A DNA stretch of 64,000 nucleotides, taken from Actinomycetota bacterium (GTDB lineage: Bacteria; Actinomycetota; Actinomycetes; S36-B12; CAIYMF01). Position 1 is the first letter of the stretch; each line of letters opens with the position of its first letter. The DNA lies in contig JAIUOK010000023.1 of assembly GCA_020161245.1 (NCBI GenBank), forward strand, positions 1-64,000, read 5' to 3'. Both the position numbers and the translations under genes were made by a program. The notes beneath the pieces are model-generated. The model made no database searches. It was not told the DNA's origin and saw only the letters and a list, made by a program, of their open reading frames with translations. Shown one piece after another: positions 16,743 through 24,969 of this stretch.

Positions 16743-17165
16743 GTGACGACCGAGGTGGACCTGCCGGTCCTGGAGTTCGCGGAGGGGATCCCCGGGTTCC
16801 CGGCCGCGCGGCGCTTCGTGCTCGTGCGCCTCGACGACGCCGGGCTGGTGCTCGACCTGCAGAGCCTCGACGACGACGCCGCGCGCTTCGTCGTCGTGCC
16901 GTCGGTCGCGTTCTTCCCCGACTACGCCCCCGAGATCGACGACGTCACCGCGCGCCGGCTGGGCCTCGCGGGCGACAGCTCCCTCGGCGCGGACGACGGC
17001 ACGGAGCCGCTGGTGCTCCTCGTCGTGACCGTGGGCGCTACGCTCACGGAGTCGACGGCGAACCTCATGGCGCCGATCGTCGTGAACACCGCCGCGCAGG
17101 TGGCGGCCCAGGTCGTGCTCGACGACCCGGGCCTCCCGCTGCGGGCACCGTTGACCGTGGCCTGA
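16743..17165 (+). CDS. fliW: flagellar assembly factor FliW
   Basis: A 140-residue cytoplasmic protein. [21 protein letters not shown] at the N-terminus and [23 protein letters not shown] near 110-130 are FliW signatures. FliW binds free flagellin; when flagellin is exported, FliW is released and instead binds and blocks CsrA, which lifts repression of flagellin translation. The GTG at 16743 is preferred because GGAGGGG lies eight bases before it and homology begins there; an in-frame ATG at 16707 overlaps the flgL stop and cannot be excluded. It is followed by csrA, as in most FliW-bearing genomes. Confidence 0.92.
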   Translation: MTTEVDLPVLEFAEGIPGFPAARRFVLVRLDDAGLVLDLQSLDDDAARFVVVPSVAFFPDYAPEIDDVTARRLGLAGDSSLGADDGTEPLVLLVVTVGATLTESTANLMAPIVVNTAAQVAAQVVLDDPGLPLRAPLTVA

Positions 17166-17196
17166 TGCCGGCGCAGGGCGCCGAGGGGAGCGCGCG

Positions 17197-17445
17197 TTGC
17201 TGGTCCTGAGCCGCAGGGTGGGCGAGTCCATCGTCATCGGGTCCGACGTCGTCGTGACCGTGCTCGAGGTGCGCGGCGACATCATCCGCATCGGCGTGGA
17301 CGCCCCCCGCGAGGTGACCGTCCACCGGTCCGAGGTCTACGAGCAGATCGAGGCGGCCAACCGCGCCGCCGCAGCACCCGACGCAGCCGCCGTCTCGGCG
17401 CTCACCGCCGCGCTGTCCCAGCGTCCCGGCGCATCGTCGTCCTGA
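17197..17445 (+). CDS. csrA: carbon storage / translation regulator CsrA
   Basis: An 82-residue RNA-binding protein. The first 60 residues are Csr[51 protein letters not shown]. It binds GGA motifs in leader RNAs and blocks ribosomes; the likely target here is fliC. The start is TTG at 17197, preceded by GGGGAG at six bases, and matches the usual CsrA N-terminus. The last 22 residues are an Ala-rich tail. It is the last gene of the flgN operon and is closed by a 24-base perfect hairpin. Confidence 0.96.
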   Translation: MLVLSRRVGESIVIGSDVVVTVLEVRGDIIRIGVDAPREVTVHRSEVYEQIEAANRAAAAPDAAAVSALTAALSQRPGASSS

Positions 17446-17460
17446 GCGGCCCCGAACCCA

Positions 17461-17512
17461 CGGACTGGTAGTCGGATCGCGCGCTCAGGCGCGCGATCCG
17501 ACTACCAGTCCG
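17461..17512. terminator. 24-base perfect hairpin, bidirectional terminator
   Basis: Two perfectly complementary 24-base arms (17461-17484, 17489-17512) around a TCAG loop. It lies between the convergent ends of csrA (17445) and the small membrane gene (17518). The arm is unusually long for a terminator. Confidence 0.8.
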
Positions 17513-17517
17513 TCGTG

Positions 17518-17814
17518 TCAGGCGGGGAGGACCTCGTCGCTGGCGATGATCGTCGGCGACGGGCGCTCGCCGGCGGGCAGCGTGGTGATCGTGGTGGCGC
17601 CGTCGGACTCCGACCCGGCGTGGTCGTGCTGCGCCCGGTACATCGCCACGAGGCCGCTCACGAACGACAGGCCGGCCCCGGCCACCACGACGGCCAGCAC
17701 GAACCGCAGCAGGGCCGCGGCGACGTCGGCCGACGGGTCGTTGAAGGCGTCGATGAGCGTGGGTGCCGACAGGGCGAGCCCGAGCACGAGCGAGCCGGGG
17801 GTGATGAGCCTCAT
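17518..17814 (-). CDS. small two-helix membrane protein in the flhA-flhF unit
   Basis: A 98-residue hypothetical protein with two hydrophobic segments (LITPGSLVLGLALSAPTLI near 3-21 and AALLRFVLAVVVAGAGLSFVSGLVAMY near 33-59) and a soluble acidic/Thr-rich C-terminus. Its ATG overlaps the flhF stop, so it is translated with flhF and may serve flagellar placement or assembly. No family is recognised. Confidence 0.75.
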   Translation of the reverse strand: MRLITPGSLVLGLALSAPTLIDAFNDPSADVAAALLRFVLAVVVAGAGLSFVSGLVAMYRAQHDHAGSESDGATTITTLPAGERPSPTIIASDEVLPA

Positions 17815-19361
17815 GAGGTCCTCCGTCGGTCAACCGCCGCGGCATCGGACGGCGCGGCAGCAGCAGGGGCGCCAGCAGGGGCGGCAGGGATCGTGCCCGC
17901 AGGCCGACCGTCGATCATGGCGACCGGGACGCCGAGCCGGTGGATCGAGCCCGGGTCGCTGGTGAGCGCGGCCGAGTGCACGGCGAGGGCCTCGAGCTGG
18001 GGCAGCACGGCCAGCCAGCGCACGAGGTCCTCGGAGCGCCGGGTGGCGTCCACGACCGCCCAGACGGCGGTGGGGGCGATGGCCTCGACGACGTCGGCGG
18101 TCCAGTCGCAGCCCGCAGGGTCGGCGACGAGCGACAGCGGGGTGTCGACGACGACGATGCCGGGCGTGCGCTCCATGCCGAGCTGCGCGCCGACCAGCCG
18201 GGCCGACGGCACGTCGCGGGCGATCTCGACGTCGTCGACGCCGACCACGCCGGCGTCGTAGGACACCAGCCGGACCCGCGAGCGGGGGATCCGCAGCGAG
18301 GCGGCCATGGTGGTCGCGGTGTCCCACGCCGACGCGGCGTCGCCCAGGATCACCAGCACCTCGCCCGCGCGCCGCGGCGGACGCGGTGCGGGCACGCTGA
18401 CGTCGACGCCGGGCAGCGCGGTGACGCTGGCCATCGGCGCGGCGGGCTCAGAGGCGGCCGGCCGAGGGGCCACGGCGGCCGCCGCGGCCTCGGCCAGCGG
18501 TGTGTCGCCAGGGGCAGCGGGGGACTGGTGGACCGTGGGCTCGAGCGCCGGAGACGAGGCGGTCTCCGCGAGGCTGGCGAGGCCGGCCCGGGCGACGATG
18601 CCGGCGAGCGTGGCGGGATCGACGCGTGGCGAGGAGGGCGCCTGCGGCGGAGCCTGCTCCGCAGCGCGGACCGCCGCCGCCTCCGCGAGGGCGTCCTGCT
18701 GCACCTGCAGCCAGCCCACGAGGTCCGACAGGGGCGTGGGCTCGTCGTTCGCGACGGCGGCGTCGCGGCCGACGCGGGTCAGCGGGAACGGCGTGACGCC
18801 GGACGCGCGGCTCGCCTCCTCCAGCACCGGGGTCTCACCGGGCACCACCGGGTCGGTGAGCGCCGCGGGCACGAGGGAGGGGGAGCGCCGCGACGGGGCA
18901 CCCCGGTCCGCGGCGGTATCGGCGCGGTCGGCGACGGCGAGCAGCTGGTCGACGGGCAGCAGCGCCGCGGCGGCAGCAGCCTCGCCGCGGACGACGGAGC
19001 CGACAGCCGCCACCGGCGCGCTGCCGCCGACGGGAGCCAGCGGCTCGATGCGGGCGCCGGTCGAGGGCGCCGTCGGACGGGCGGGGATGGTCGGGCGGAC
19101 GGGCACGGACGGCGCCGCGGCCTCCGGTCCCTCGCCGAAGCTCTCGACCAGCGCCGCGACGTCGTCGGCCTGGGCCGCGATCGCGGTGCCGGCGACGGCG
19201 TCCTCGTCGACCTCGACCGTCACCTCGAAGCGCTGCTTGGCGAAGAATCCGCCGACGCCGCCGGAGCGGACCTTCTCGGCGTGCACGATGCGGGCCTGCG
19301 GCCCGTACTGCTCCTGGACCTGCTCGAGCAGCGCCCGGATGTCGGGACCCTCAAGAAGCAT
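17811..19361 (-). CDS. flhF: FlhF-like protein with a degenerate GTPase domain
   Basis: A 516-residue protein. The N-terminus (MLLEGPDIRALLEQVQEQYGPQARIVHAEKV, then FFAKQRFEVTVEV) matches the FlhF basic domain, and it follows flhA as FlhF normally does. A long Ala/Pro/Glu-rich linker occupies about 80-330. The C-terminal 180 residues keep the SRP-GTPase outline but not its motifs. The P-loop expected as GPTGVGKTT is GDAASAWDTAT, with no Lys; VDTAGR is VDTPLS; no TKxD motif is seen. It should therefore not hydrolyse GTP. FlhF normally places the basal body. The ATG at 19361 is preferred to a TTG at 19373; it overlaps flhA. Confidence 0.75.
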   Translation of the reverse strand: MLLEGPDIRALLEQVQEQYGPQARIVHAEKVRSGGVGGFFAKQRFEVTVEVDEDAVAGTAIAAQADDVAALVESFGEGPEAAAPSVPVRPTIPARPTAPSTGARIEPLAPVGGSAPVAAVGSVVRGEAAAAAALLPVDQLLAVADRADTAADRGAPSRRSPSLVPAALTDPVVPGETPVLEEASRASGVTPFPLTRVGRDAAVANDEPTPLSDLVGWLQVQQDALAEAAAVRAAEQAPPQAPSSPRVDPATLAGIVARAGLASLAETASSPALEPTVHQSPAAPGDTPLAEAAAAAVAPRPAASEPAAPMASVTALPGVDVSVPAPRPPRRAGEVLVILGDAASAWDTATTMAASLRIPRSRVRLVSYDAGVVGVDDVEIARDVPSARLVGAQLGMERTPGIVVVDTPLSLVADPAGCDWTADVVEAIAPTAVWAVVDATRRSEDLVRWLAVLPQLEALAVHSAALTSDPGSIHRLGVPVAMIDGRPAGTIPAAPAGAPAAAAPSDAAAVDRRRTS

Positions 19362-21417
19362 GCGCGTGGACAAGGCTCACCACTCCCTGGGTGTGGACGT
19401 CGATCGGGCCGCCGAGCTCGGCGTAGGACAGGACGGCGAGCCGGGGCAGCTCGCCGTGGATCAGGCGGTGCATCGGTGCCCGCAGCGGGCCGGAGCACAC
19501 GAGGACGGGCGACAGCCCCGCCTGCTCGGCCTGCTCGACCAGGCGCGCCAGCTCGCGGAGCACGGCGCCGAGGGTGCTGCCGTCGGCGGCGATGACGTCG
19601 CCGCCCTCGGCGGGCCGCAGCGACTGCAGGAGGTCCTGCTCGAGCAGCGGGTCGAAGGTGAGGGCGTGCAGGGCGCCGCCGGTCGCGAGCGACGCGCAGA
19701 TCGCCGGGCCGAGGACCGCGCGCGCCGCCTCGACGAGCTGGTCGGTGGTCTGCCCGCCTGCAGCCCGGCCGCGGGCCGAGAGCGCCTCGAAGATCCGGCC
19801 GAGGTCGCGGATCGGCACGCGCTCGTCGAGCAGCCCCTGCAGCACCCGCTGGATCTCGCCGAGGGTGAGCAGCGTCGGGGTGAGCTCCTCGACCACCGAC
19901 GGGTGGCTGGAGCGCAGGGCCTCCACGAGCGTGCGGACGTCCTCGCGCGAGAGCAGCGCGCCGGCGTTCTGGCGCACGATCTCGGCGAGGTGCGTGATGA
20001 CCACGGACGAGCGGTCGACCACCGTGTGACCCGAGAGCTCCGCCTGGTGCTGGTACGCACCCGGGACCCATCGGGCCGGCAGGCCGAACACCGGCTCGCG
20101 GGTGTCGGTGCCCGGGAGGCCTGCGAGGCCGTCGCCGATCACCAGGACGTGGCCGGGAGGGGCCTCGCCGCGGCCGAGCTCCACACCGTGCAGGCGGATG
20201 CGGTAGGTCGACAGCGGCAGCTCGAGGTCGTCGCGGGTGCGGACGGGCGGCAGCACGACACCGAGCTCGAGGGCCATCTTGCGGCGCAGCGCCTTCACGC
20301 GGCCTAGCAGGTCGCCGCCGTTGCTGGCGTCGACGAGGTCGACCATGTCGTAGGCCAGCTCCAGCTCGACCGGGTCGACGCGCATCTCGGCGAGCAGCGC
20401 CTCGGCCGAGTCCGGGGCCGGGCCGCTGGCGGCGGCGGCCTCGGCTGCCTCGAGCGCCTGGCGCTCGTGGCGGACGTCGACCGCGTGCTGCAGGCGGGTC
20501 GAGATGAAGACCAGCAGACCGCCGACGGCGACGAACGGGACCTTCGGCAGGCCGGGCATGAGCGCGAGCGCCATGATCCCGGCGCCGGCGATCTGCAGCG
20601 CGCGCTTCTGGCCGGCGAACTGCGTGACGACGTCGGAGCCCATGTCGCCCTCGGTCGTCGCACGGGTCACGATGAGACCGGTGGCGACGGAGAGCATGAG
20701 CGCGGGGATCTGCGAGACCAGGCCGTCGCCGACCGTGAGCAGCGAGTACGTGGAGACGGCGTCCGCGGGCGACATGCCCTTCTGCAGGATGCCGATCGCC
20801 ATGCCGCCGACGAGGTTGATGACCGTGATGATGATCGCCGCGATCGCGTCGCCCTTGACGAACTTCGAGCCGCCGTCCATCGCGCCGTAGAAGTCGGCCT
20901 CGGCGGCGACGTCGGCGCGGCGGCGGCGTGCCTCGTCGTCGTCGATGAGGCCGGCGTTGAGGTCGGCGTCGATGGCCATCTGCTTGCCGGGCATGGCGTC
21001 GAGGGTGAACCGGGCACCCACCTCGGCGACGCGCTCGGCGCCCTTCGTCACCACGATGAACTGGATGACGATGAGGATCATGAAGATCACGAGGCCGACG
21101 ACGAGCGACCCGCCGATCACGAAGTGGCCGAAGGCCTCGACGACGCCGCCCGCGTAGCCGTTGACCAGCACCTGGCGGGTCACGCTGATGTTGAGGCCGA
21201 GCCGGAACAGCGTTGCGACCAGCAGCAGGGCGGGGAACACCGCGAAGTCGAGCGGGCGGCGCACGTACATCGCGGCCAGCAGGATCGACAGCGCCGCGGC
21301 GATGTTGACGGTGATGAGGACGTCGAGGACCACCGGAGGCAGCGGCACGATCATCATGACGATGATCCCGACCACGGCGACCGGGACGGCGAACTGGCTG
21401 AGCCTCCGGTTGGGCAC
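19351..21417 (-). CDS. flhA: flagellar type III export gate protein FlhA
   Basis: A 688-residue inner-membrane protein, the largest part of the export gate; its cytoplasmic ring receives chaperone-cargo complexes. About eight membrane segments occupy the first 320 residues (FAVPVAVVGIIVMMIVPLPPVVLDVLITVNIAAALSILL, then RPLDFAVFPALLLVATLFRLGLNISVTRQVL). The FHIPEP-type loop GAERVAEVGARFTLDAMPGKQMAIDADLNAG is present. The cytoplasmic domain begins near 325. The GTG at 21417 has AGGA five bases upstream; a longer frame to 21501 would overlap the promoter -10 box and is rejected. Confidence 0.96.
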   Translation of the reverse strand: MPNRRLSQFAVPVAVVGIIVMMIVPLPPVVLDVLITVNIAAALSILLAAMYVRRPLDFAVFPALLLVATLFRLGLNISVTRQVLVNGYAGGVVEAFGHFVIGGSLVVGLVIFMILIVIQFIVVTKGAERVAEVGARFTLDAMPGKQMAIDADLNAGLIDDDEARRRRADVAAEADFYGAMDGGSKFVKGDAIAAIIITVINLVGGMAIGILQKGMSPADAVSTYSLLTVGDGLVSQIPALMLSVATGLIVTRATTEGDMGSDVVTQFAGQKRALQIAGAGIMALALMPGLPKVPFVAVGGLLVFISTRLQHAVDVRHERQALEAAEAAAASGPAPDSAEALLAEMRVDPVELELAYDMVDLVDASNGGDLLGRVKALRRKMALELGVVLPPVRTRDDLELPLSTYRIRLHGVELGRGEAPPGHVLVIGDGLAGLPGTDTREPVFGLPARWVPGAYQHQAELSGHTVVDRSSVVITHLAEIVRQNAGALLSREDVRTLVEALRSSHPSVVEELTPTLLTLGEIQRVLQGLLDERVPIRDLGRIFEALSARGRAAGGQTTDQLVEAARAVLGPAICASLATGGALHALTFDPLLEQDLLQSLRPAEGGDVIAADGSTLGAVLRELARLVEQAEQAGLSPVLVCSGPLRAPMHRLIHGELPRLAVLSYAELGGPIDVHTQGVVSLVHAHAS

Positions 21418-21499
21418 GCGGATCCTTCGACCGGTGGGGTCGTCCGACCCCGACACCGTCCGTCCGTGGGTGCTGGCGCGCCGTCCTGGCACTCTCACC

Positions 21500-21525
21500 A
21501 TCGGACGCGCGCCTCACGCCCTGAG
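21500..21525 (-). promoter_or_regulatory. sigma-28 (FliA) type promoter of flhA-flhF
   Basis: On the minus strand CTCAG (21525-21521), 15 bases, TCCGAT (21505-21500). It lies between flhB and flhA. The predicted transcription start is about 75 bases before the chosen flhA GTG. Confidence 0.78.
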
Positions 21526-21563
21526 GGTTCCCTTGCTCAGCAGCGGCTCAAGCCCTGACGGTC

Positions 21564-22661
21564 TCAGCGTGCGAGCGCCAGGCTCCGGTTGCGGTGCAGG
21601 CCGGCGGCGGCGCCACGGGCGCGCAGGCCCATCACGAAGGCCAGCACGTGCGCCACGGCCGTGTAGAGGTCGGCGGGGATCTCCTCGCCGACGTCGCAGG
21701 CCTTGTAGAGCGCTCGGGCCAGCGGGATGTCCTCGACCATGGGGATGCGGTTCTCGGTGGCGAGCTCGCGCATCCGCGCGGCGATCGCGCCGGCGCCCTT
21801 GGCGACCACGCGGGGGGCGCCGAGGCCCTGGGTGTACTTGAGGGCTACCGCCACGTGCGTGGGGTTGACCATGACGACATCGGCGGTGGCGATGTCGGCC
21901 ATCATCCGGTTGCGGGCGATCATCATGGCGCGCCGGCGCAGGCTGGCCTTGACCATCGGGTCGCCTTCGGCCTGCTTCATCTCGTCCTTGATGTCCTTGC
22001 GGGACATGGCCATCTGCTTGTTCACGCGCCGACGGGCGACGAAGAAGTCGGCGACGCCGAGCAGCAGCGCGGCCACCGCGACGATCCGCACCGTCGACAG
22101 CGCCGACGCGCCGACCGTCGCGAGGGTCGCGCCGAGCGGCAGCGACCCCGAGGCCATCACCAGCGTCGTCAGCGTCATGACCGCCTGGTAGGACAGCCAG
22201 CCCACTACGGCCGTCTTGAGCAGCGATTTGACCAGCTCCCAGGCCCCCTGCGCCCCGAACATGCGCTTGAAGCCCTGGAGCGGGGAGATACGGGCGAACT
22301 TGGGCTTGAGCCGGGTGCCGTACGGGCGGGTGCCGCCCTGGGCGACGCCGGCGGCCACCGCGGCCACCATGACGACGGCCAGCAGGGGAAGGCAGGCCAG
22401 CGCGGCGCCCGTCGCGGCGTCGGTCGCGATGGGCAGCACGGTCTCCATCGACGGCTCGGACATCACGTCGGGCAGCCGGTCGAACAGTGCGCGCAGCGAC
22501 TCCGAGACGCCGGACGCCACCCCGGGCAGCACGAACGTGACCGCGAGGACCCCGGCCCACGCGGCGAGGTCGGGCGAGCGGGGGACCTGCCCCTGCTTGC
22601 GCCCTTCCTTGAGCCGTTTCGGTGTGGGTTTCTCGGTGCGGTCGGCACCTCCGTCGGCCAT
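21564..22661 (-). CDS. flhB: flagellar export switch protein FlhB
   Basis: A 365-residue protein that switches export from hook to filament substrates. It begins with the usual EKPTPKRLKEGRKQGQVPRS, has four membrane segments to about residue 210, then RRRVNKQMAMSRKDIKDEMKQAEGDP and the autocleavage site NPTH (VVMVNPTHVAVAL) near residue 270. The C-terminal cytoplasmic domain is intact (ENRIPMVEDIPLARALYKACDVGEEIP), with a short basic tail. It is the last gene of the fliM unit, three bases after fliR. Confidence 0.96.
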   Translation of the reverse strand: MADGGADRTEKPTPKRLKEGRKQGQVPRSPDLAAWAGVLAVTFVLPGVASGVSESLRALFDRLPDVMSEPSMETVLPIATDAATGAALACLPLLAVVMVAAVAAGVAQGGTRPYGTRLKPKFARISPLQGFKRMFGAQGAWELVKSLLKTAVVGWLSYQAVMTLTTLVMASGSLPLGATLATVGASALSTVRIVAVAALLLGVADFFVARRRVNKQMAMSRKDIKDEMKQAEGDPMVKASLRRRAMMIARNRMMADIATADVVMVNPTHVAVALKYTQGLGAPRVVAKGAGAIAARMRELATENRIPMVEDIPLARALYKACDVGEEIPADLYTAVAHVLAFVMGLRARGAAAGLHRNRSLALAR

Positions 22662-22664
22662 GCG

Positions 22665-23438
22665 TCACCCCCCGCCCGCGATGGCGCCCATGGCGTCGAC
22701 GGCCTGCTGGGAGAGCCCGAGCAGCGCCGGCGGCAGCATCGGCAGCGCGAGGGCGACGAGGCCCAGCGTGAGGCCGATCTTGAGCGGGAAGCCGAGGGAG
22801 AAGGCGTTGAGCGCCGGCGCCACCCGCGTCATGAGGCCGAGGGCGACGTCGGCGAGGAACGAGACGCCGATGAGCGGCCCTGCGATCTGCAGCGCCGAGA
22901 GGAACATCGTGGTGAGCACCGTCGTCAGCGTGCCGGTGGCCTGCTCGAGGTCGAGCGAGCCGTCGATGGGCAGCACGGCGAAGGTGGAGGCGAACCCCTG
23001 CAGGATCAGCAGGTGGGCGCCGGTCACGAGCAGGAGGGCGGCGCCGAGCAGCTGGTAGACGCGGCCCATCACCGACGACTGCTGCATGAGCATCGGGTCG
23101 TAGGCCTGCGAGACCGAGAAGCCGCCGAACAGGTCGATGAGGCTGCCCGCCGACTGCACCGCGGAGATGAGGCCGAGCACGGCGAGTCCGAGCGCGCCGC
23201 CGATGAGCACGTTCTCGAGCACCGCCCAGACCAGCCCGCCCGCGCCGAGCGGGATCGGCCCGGACGCCGACACCGCCATCGGCGTCATGGGCAGGGCCAG
23301 GGCGACGGCGAGGAGCACGCGCACGCGCGCTGGGACCATGCGGCCCCCGAGCACCGGGGCGATCCAGAGGAACGTCCCGACCCGGATGGAGACCAGCAGC
23401 ATCCCGACCAGCTGCGCGGTGGTGACGGCGGTGACCAT
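22665..23438 (-). CDS. fliR: flagellar export apparatus protein FliR
   Basis: A 257-residue membrane protein of the export gate (FliP5-FliQ4-FliR1). About six hydrophobic segments span its length. LVGMLLVSIRVGTFLWIAPVLGGRMVPARVRVLLAVALAL at the N-terminus and the mid-protein ENVLIGGALGLAVLGLISAVQSAGSLIDLFGGFSVSQAYDP are typical of FliR. Ten bases separate it from fliQ. Confidence 0.95.
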   Translation of the reverse strand: MVTAVTTAQLVGMLLVSIRVGTFLWIAPVLGGRMVPARVRVLLAVALALPMTPMAVSASGPIPLGAGGLVWAVLENVLIGGALGLAVLGLISAVQSAGSLIDLFGGFSVSQAYDPMLMQQSSVMGRVYQLLGAALLLVTGAHLLILQGFASTFAVLPIDGSLDLEQATGTLTTVLTTMFLSALQIAGPLIGVSFLADVALGLMTRVAPALNAFSLGFPLKIGLTLGLVALALPMLPPALLGLSQQAVDAMGAIAGGG

Positions 23439-23448
23439 GGTGCGCCGC

Positions 23449-23721
23449 TCAGCCGCCCAGAAGCGTGGGCAGCATGTCGAACGCCTGGTGGGTGAAGCTG
23501 ACGAGCTCGTGCAGCATCCAGTTGCCGCACACCACGAGCGCGATCGCGACGGCGATGATCTTGGGAACGAACGACAGCGTCGAGTCCTGCAGGCTCGTGA
23601 CGGCCTGCAGCAGCGAGATGCCGAAGCCGACGAGCAGGGCGGTGAGCAGGACGGGGGCCGACAGCTTCGCCGTCGCGATCATCATCTGGACGGCCAGCTC
23701 GGTCAGCGCGGTATCGGTCAT
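23449..23721 (-). CDS. fliQ: flagellar export apparatus protein FliQ
   Basis: A 90-residue protein with two membrane helices (AKLSAPVLLTALLVGFGISLLQAVTSLQDSTLSFVPKIIAVAIALVVCGNWML). The length and the central LQAVTSLQDSTLSFVPK loop are diagnostic of FliQ. It forms the export gate with FliP and FliR. It lies seven bases after fliP. Confidence 0.95.
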   Translation of the reverse strand: MTDTALTELAVQMMIATAKLSAPVLLTALLVGFGISLLQAVTSLQDSTLSFVPKIIAVAIALVVCGNWMLHELVSFTHQAFDMLPTLLGG

Positions 23722-23727
23722 GGCGGG

Positions 23728-24516
23728 CTACCCGTAGCTCGTGACGAGGGAGGTGACGACGAGGCCCCAGCCGTCCACGAGGACGAACAGCAGCAGCTTG
23801 AACGGCAGGGAGATCATGACCGGGGGCAGCATCATCATGCCGACGCCCATGAGACCGGCGCTGACGACCATGTCGATCACCAGGAACGGCACGAAGATGA
23901 CGAACCCGATGATGAAGGCCGACCGCAGCTCGGAGAGGACGAAGGCCGGGATCAGCGTCGTCATCGACACGTCGGACTTCGTCGCGGGCGGGTCCTCCTT
24001 GGACACCTTGACCATGAGGGCGAGCTCCTCGGGCCGGGTGTTGTCGAGCATGAACTTCGAGACCGGGACCTTCGCGACGTCGACCGCCTGGGAGAAGGTG
24101 AGATCGCCGGCGAGGTAGGGCTGCAGCGCGTCGTCGTTGACCGCCGAGACCACCGGGCCCATGACGAACAGGCTGAGGAACAGCGCGAGGCCGGCGAGCA
24201 CCTGGTTGGGCGGCACGCCCTGCAGGCCGAGGGCGTTGCGGGTGAGCGAGAGCACCACGATGATCTTGGTGAAGCTCGTCATCATGAGCAGGATCGCCGG
24301 CGCCACGGCCAGGACCGTCAGCGCGAGCAGCATGACGACGGAGCTGTTGGGCCCTTGGCCGTCGGTGCCCGGAAGCTGGATGTTGACCGTCGACCCGCTC
24401 GAGGCGGAGGGCGACGGCGACGGCGTCGCGGTGGTGGCCCAGGAGGGCCCCGCACCCACGAGCAGCAGCCCGAGGGAGACGACCACCGCGGCGATGCCGC
24501 GGTGAAGCAGAGTCAC
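23728..24516 (-). CDS. fliP: flagellar export apparatus protein FliP
   Basis: A 262-residue membrane protein with an N-terminal signal sequence (GIAAVVVSLGLLLVGAGPSWA), as usual for FliP. Conserved FliP blocks follow: LLLMMTSFTKIIVVLSLTRNALGLQGVPPNQVLAGLALFL and ELRSAFIIGFVIFVPFLVIDMVVSAGLMGVGMMMLPPVMISLPFKLLLFVLVDGW. The GTG at 24516 overlaps the fliO stop (GTGA). Confidence 0.96.
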   Translation of the reverse strand: MTLLHRGIAAVVVSLGLLLVGAGPSWATTATPSPSPSASSGSTVNIQLPGTDGQGPNSSVVMLLALTVLAVAPAILLMMTSFTKIIVVLSLTRNALGLQGVPPNQVLAGLALFLSLFVMGPVVSAVNDDALQPYLAGDLTFSQAVDVAKVPVSKFMLDNTRPEELALMVKVSKEDPPATKSDVSMTTLIPAFVLSELRSAFIIGFVIFVPFLVIDMVVSAGLMGVGMMMLPPVMISLPFKLLLFVLVDGWGLVVTSLVTSYG

Positions 24517-24962
24517 GTCCGGACGGTCCTCTCGCGCAGCGCCGACGCGGTCTGGCGCCACGTGCTGGGCGCGAGTACCGAACCGGCGAGCGCGGACGGC
24601 TTCCCTGCCGGGGCCGCAACTCGATGACGGGAACGCGGCACCGGGGCCGGCTCGAGCGCTCGGCCGTCGGCCGAGATCTCGATCGGGGTGCGCACCTCTG
24701 CTACCGCTTCCTGCGGCAGCTCCATCTCTCCGAGGACGGAGATCGCATGCTCGGTCACGCCGACCACGAGGCCCTTGTCGCCGGTGCGCAGCACGACGAC
24801 GGACGCGTGGCGCCCGACCGCCGTGCGCGAGAGCACCTCGAGCGAGGCGGCGCTGCGGCCCGACGTCGTCCGTCCTTTGAGGGCCTTGTTGAGGCCCCAC
24901 ATCATGGCGAGGACGACGAGCAGCGAGAACACCACCCGCACGACGAGCATGGCCTGGTCCAC
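24513..24962 (-). CDS. fliO: flagellar biosynthesis protein FliO
   Basis: A 149-residue protein with one N-terminal membrane helix (AMLVVRVVFSLLVVLAMMWGLNKAL) and a small cytoplasmic domain (LEVLSRTAVGRHASVVVLRTGDKGLVVGVTEHAISVLGEM) matching FliO. FliO helps assemble the FliP ring. The GTG at 24962 has GAGG five bases upstream; an ATG four codons later is possible. The C-terminal 50 residues are a disordered basic tail. Confidence 0.88.
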   Translation of the reverse strand: MDQAMLVVRVVFSLLVVLAMMWGLNKALKGRTTSGRSAASLEVLSRTAVGRHASVVVLRTGDKGLVVGVTEHAISVLGEMELPQEAVAEVRTPIEISADGRALEPAPVPRSRHRVAAPAGKPSALAGSVLAPSTWRQTASALRERTVRT

Positions 24963-24969
24963 AGCAGCC

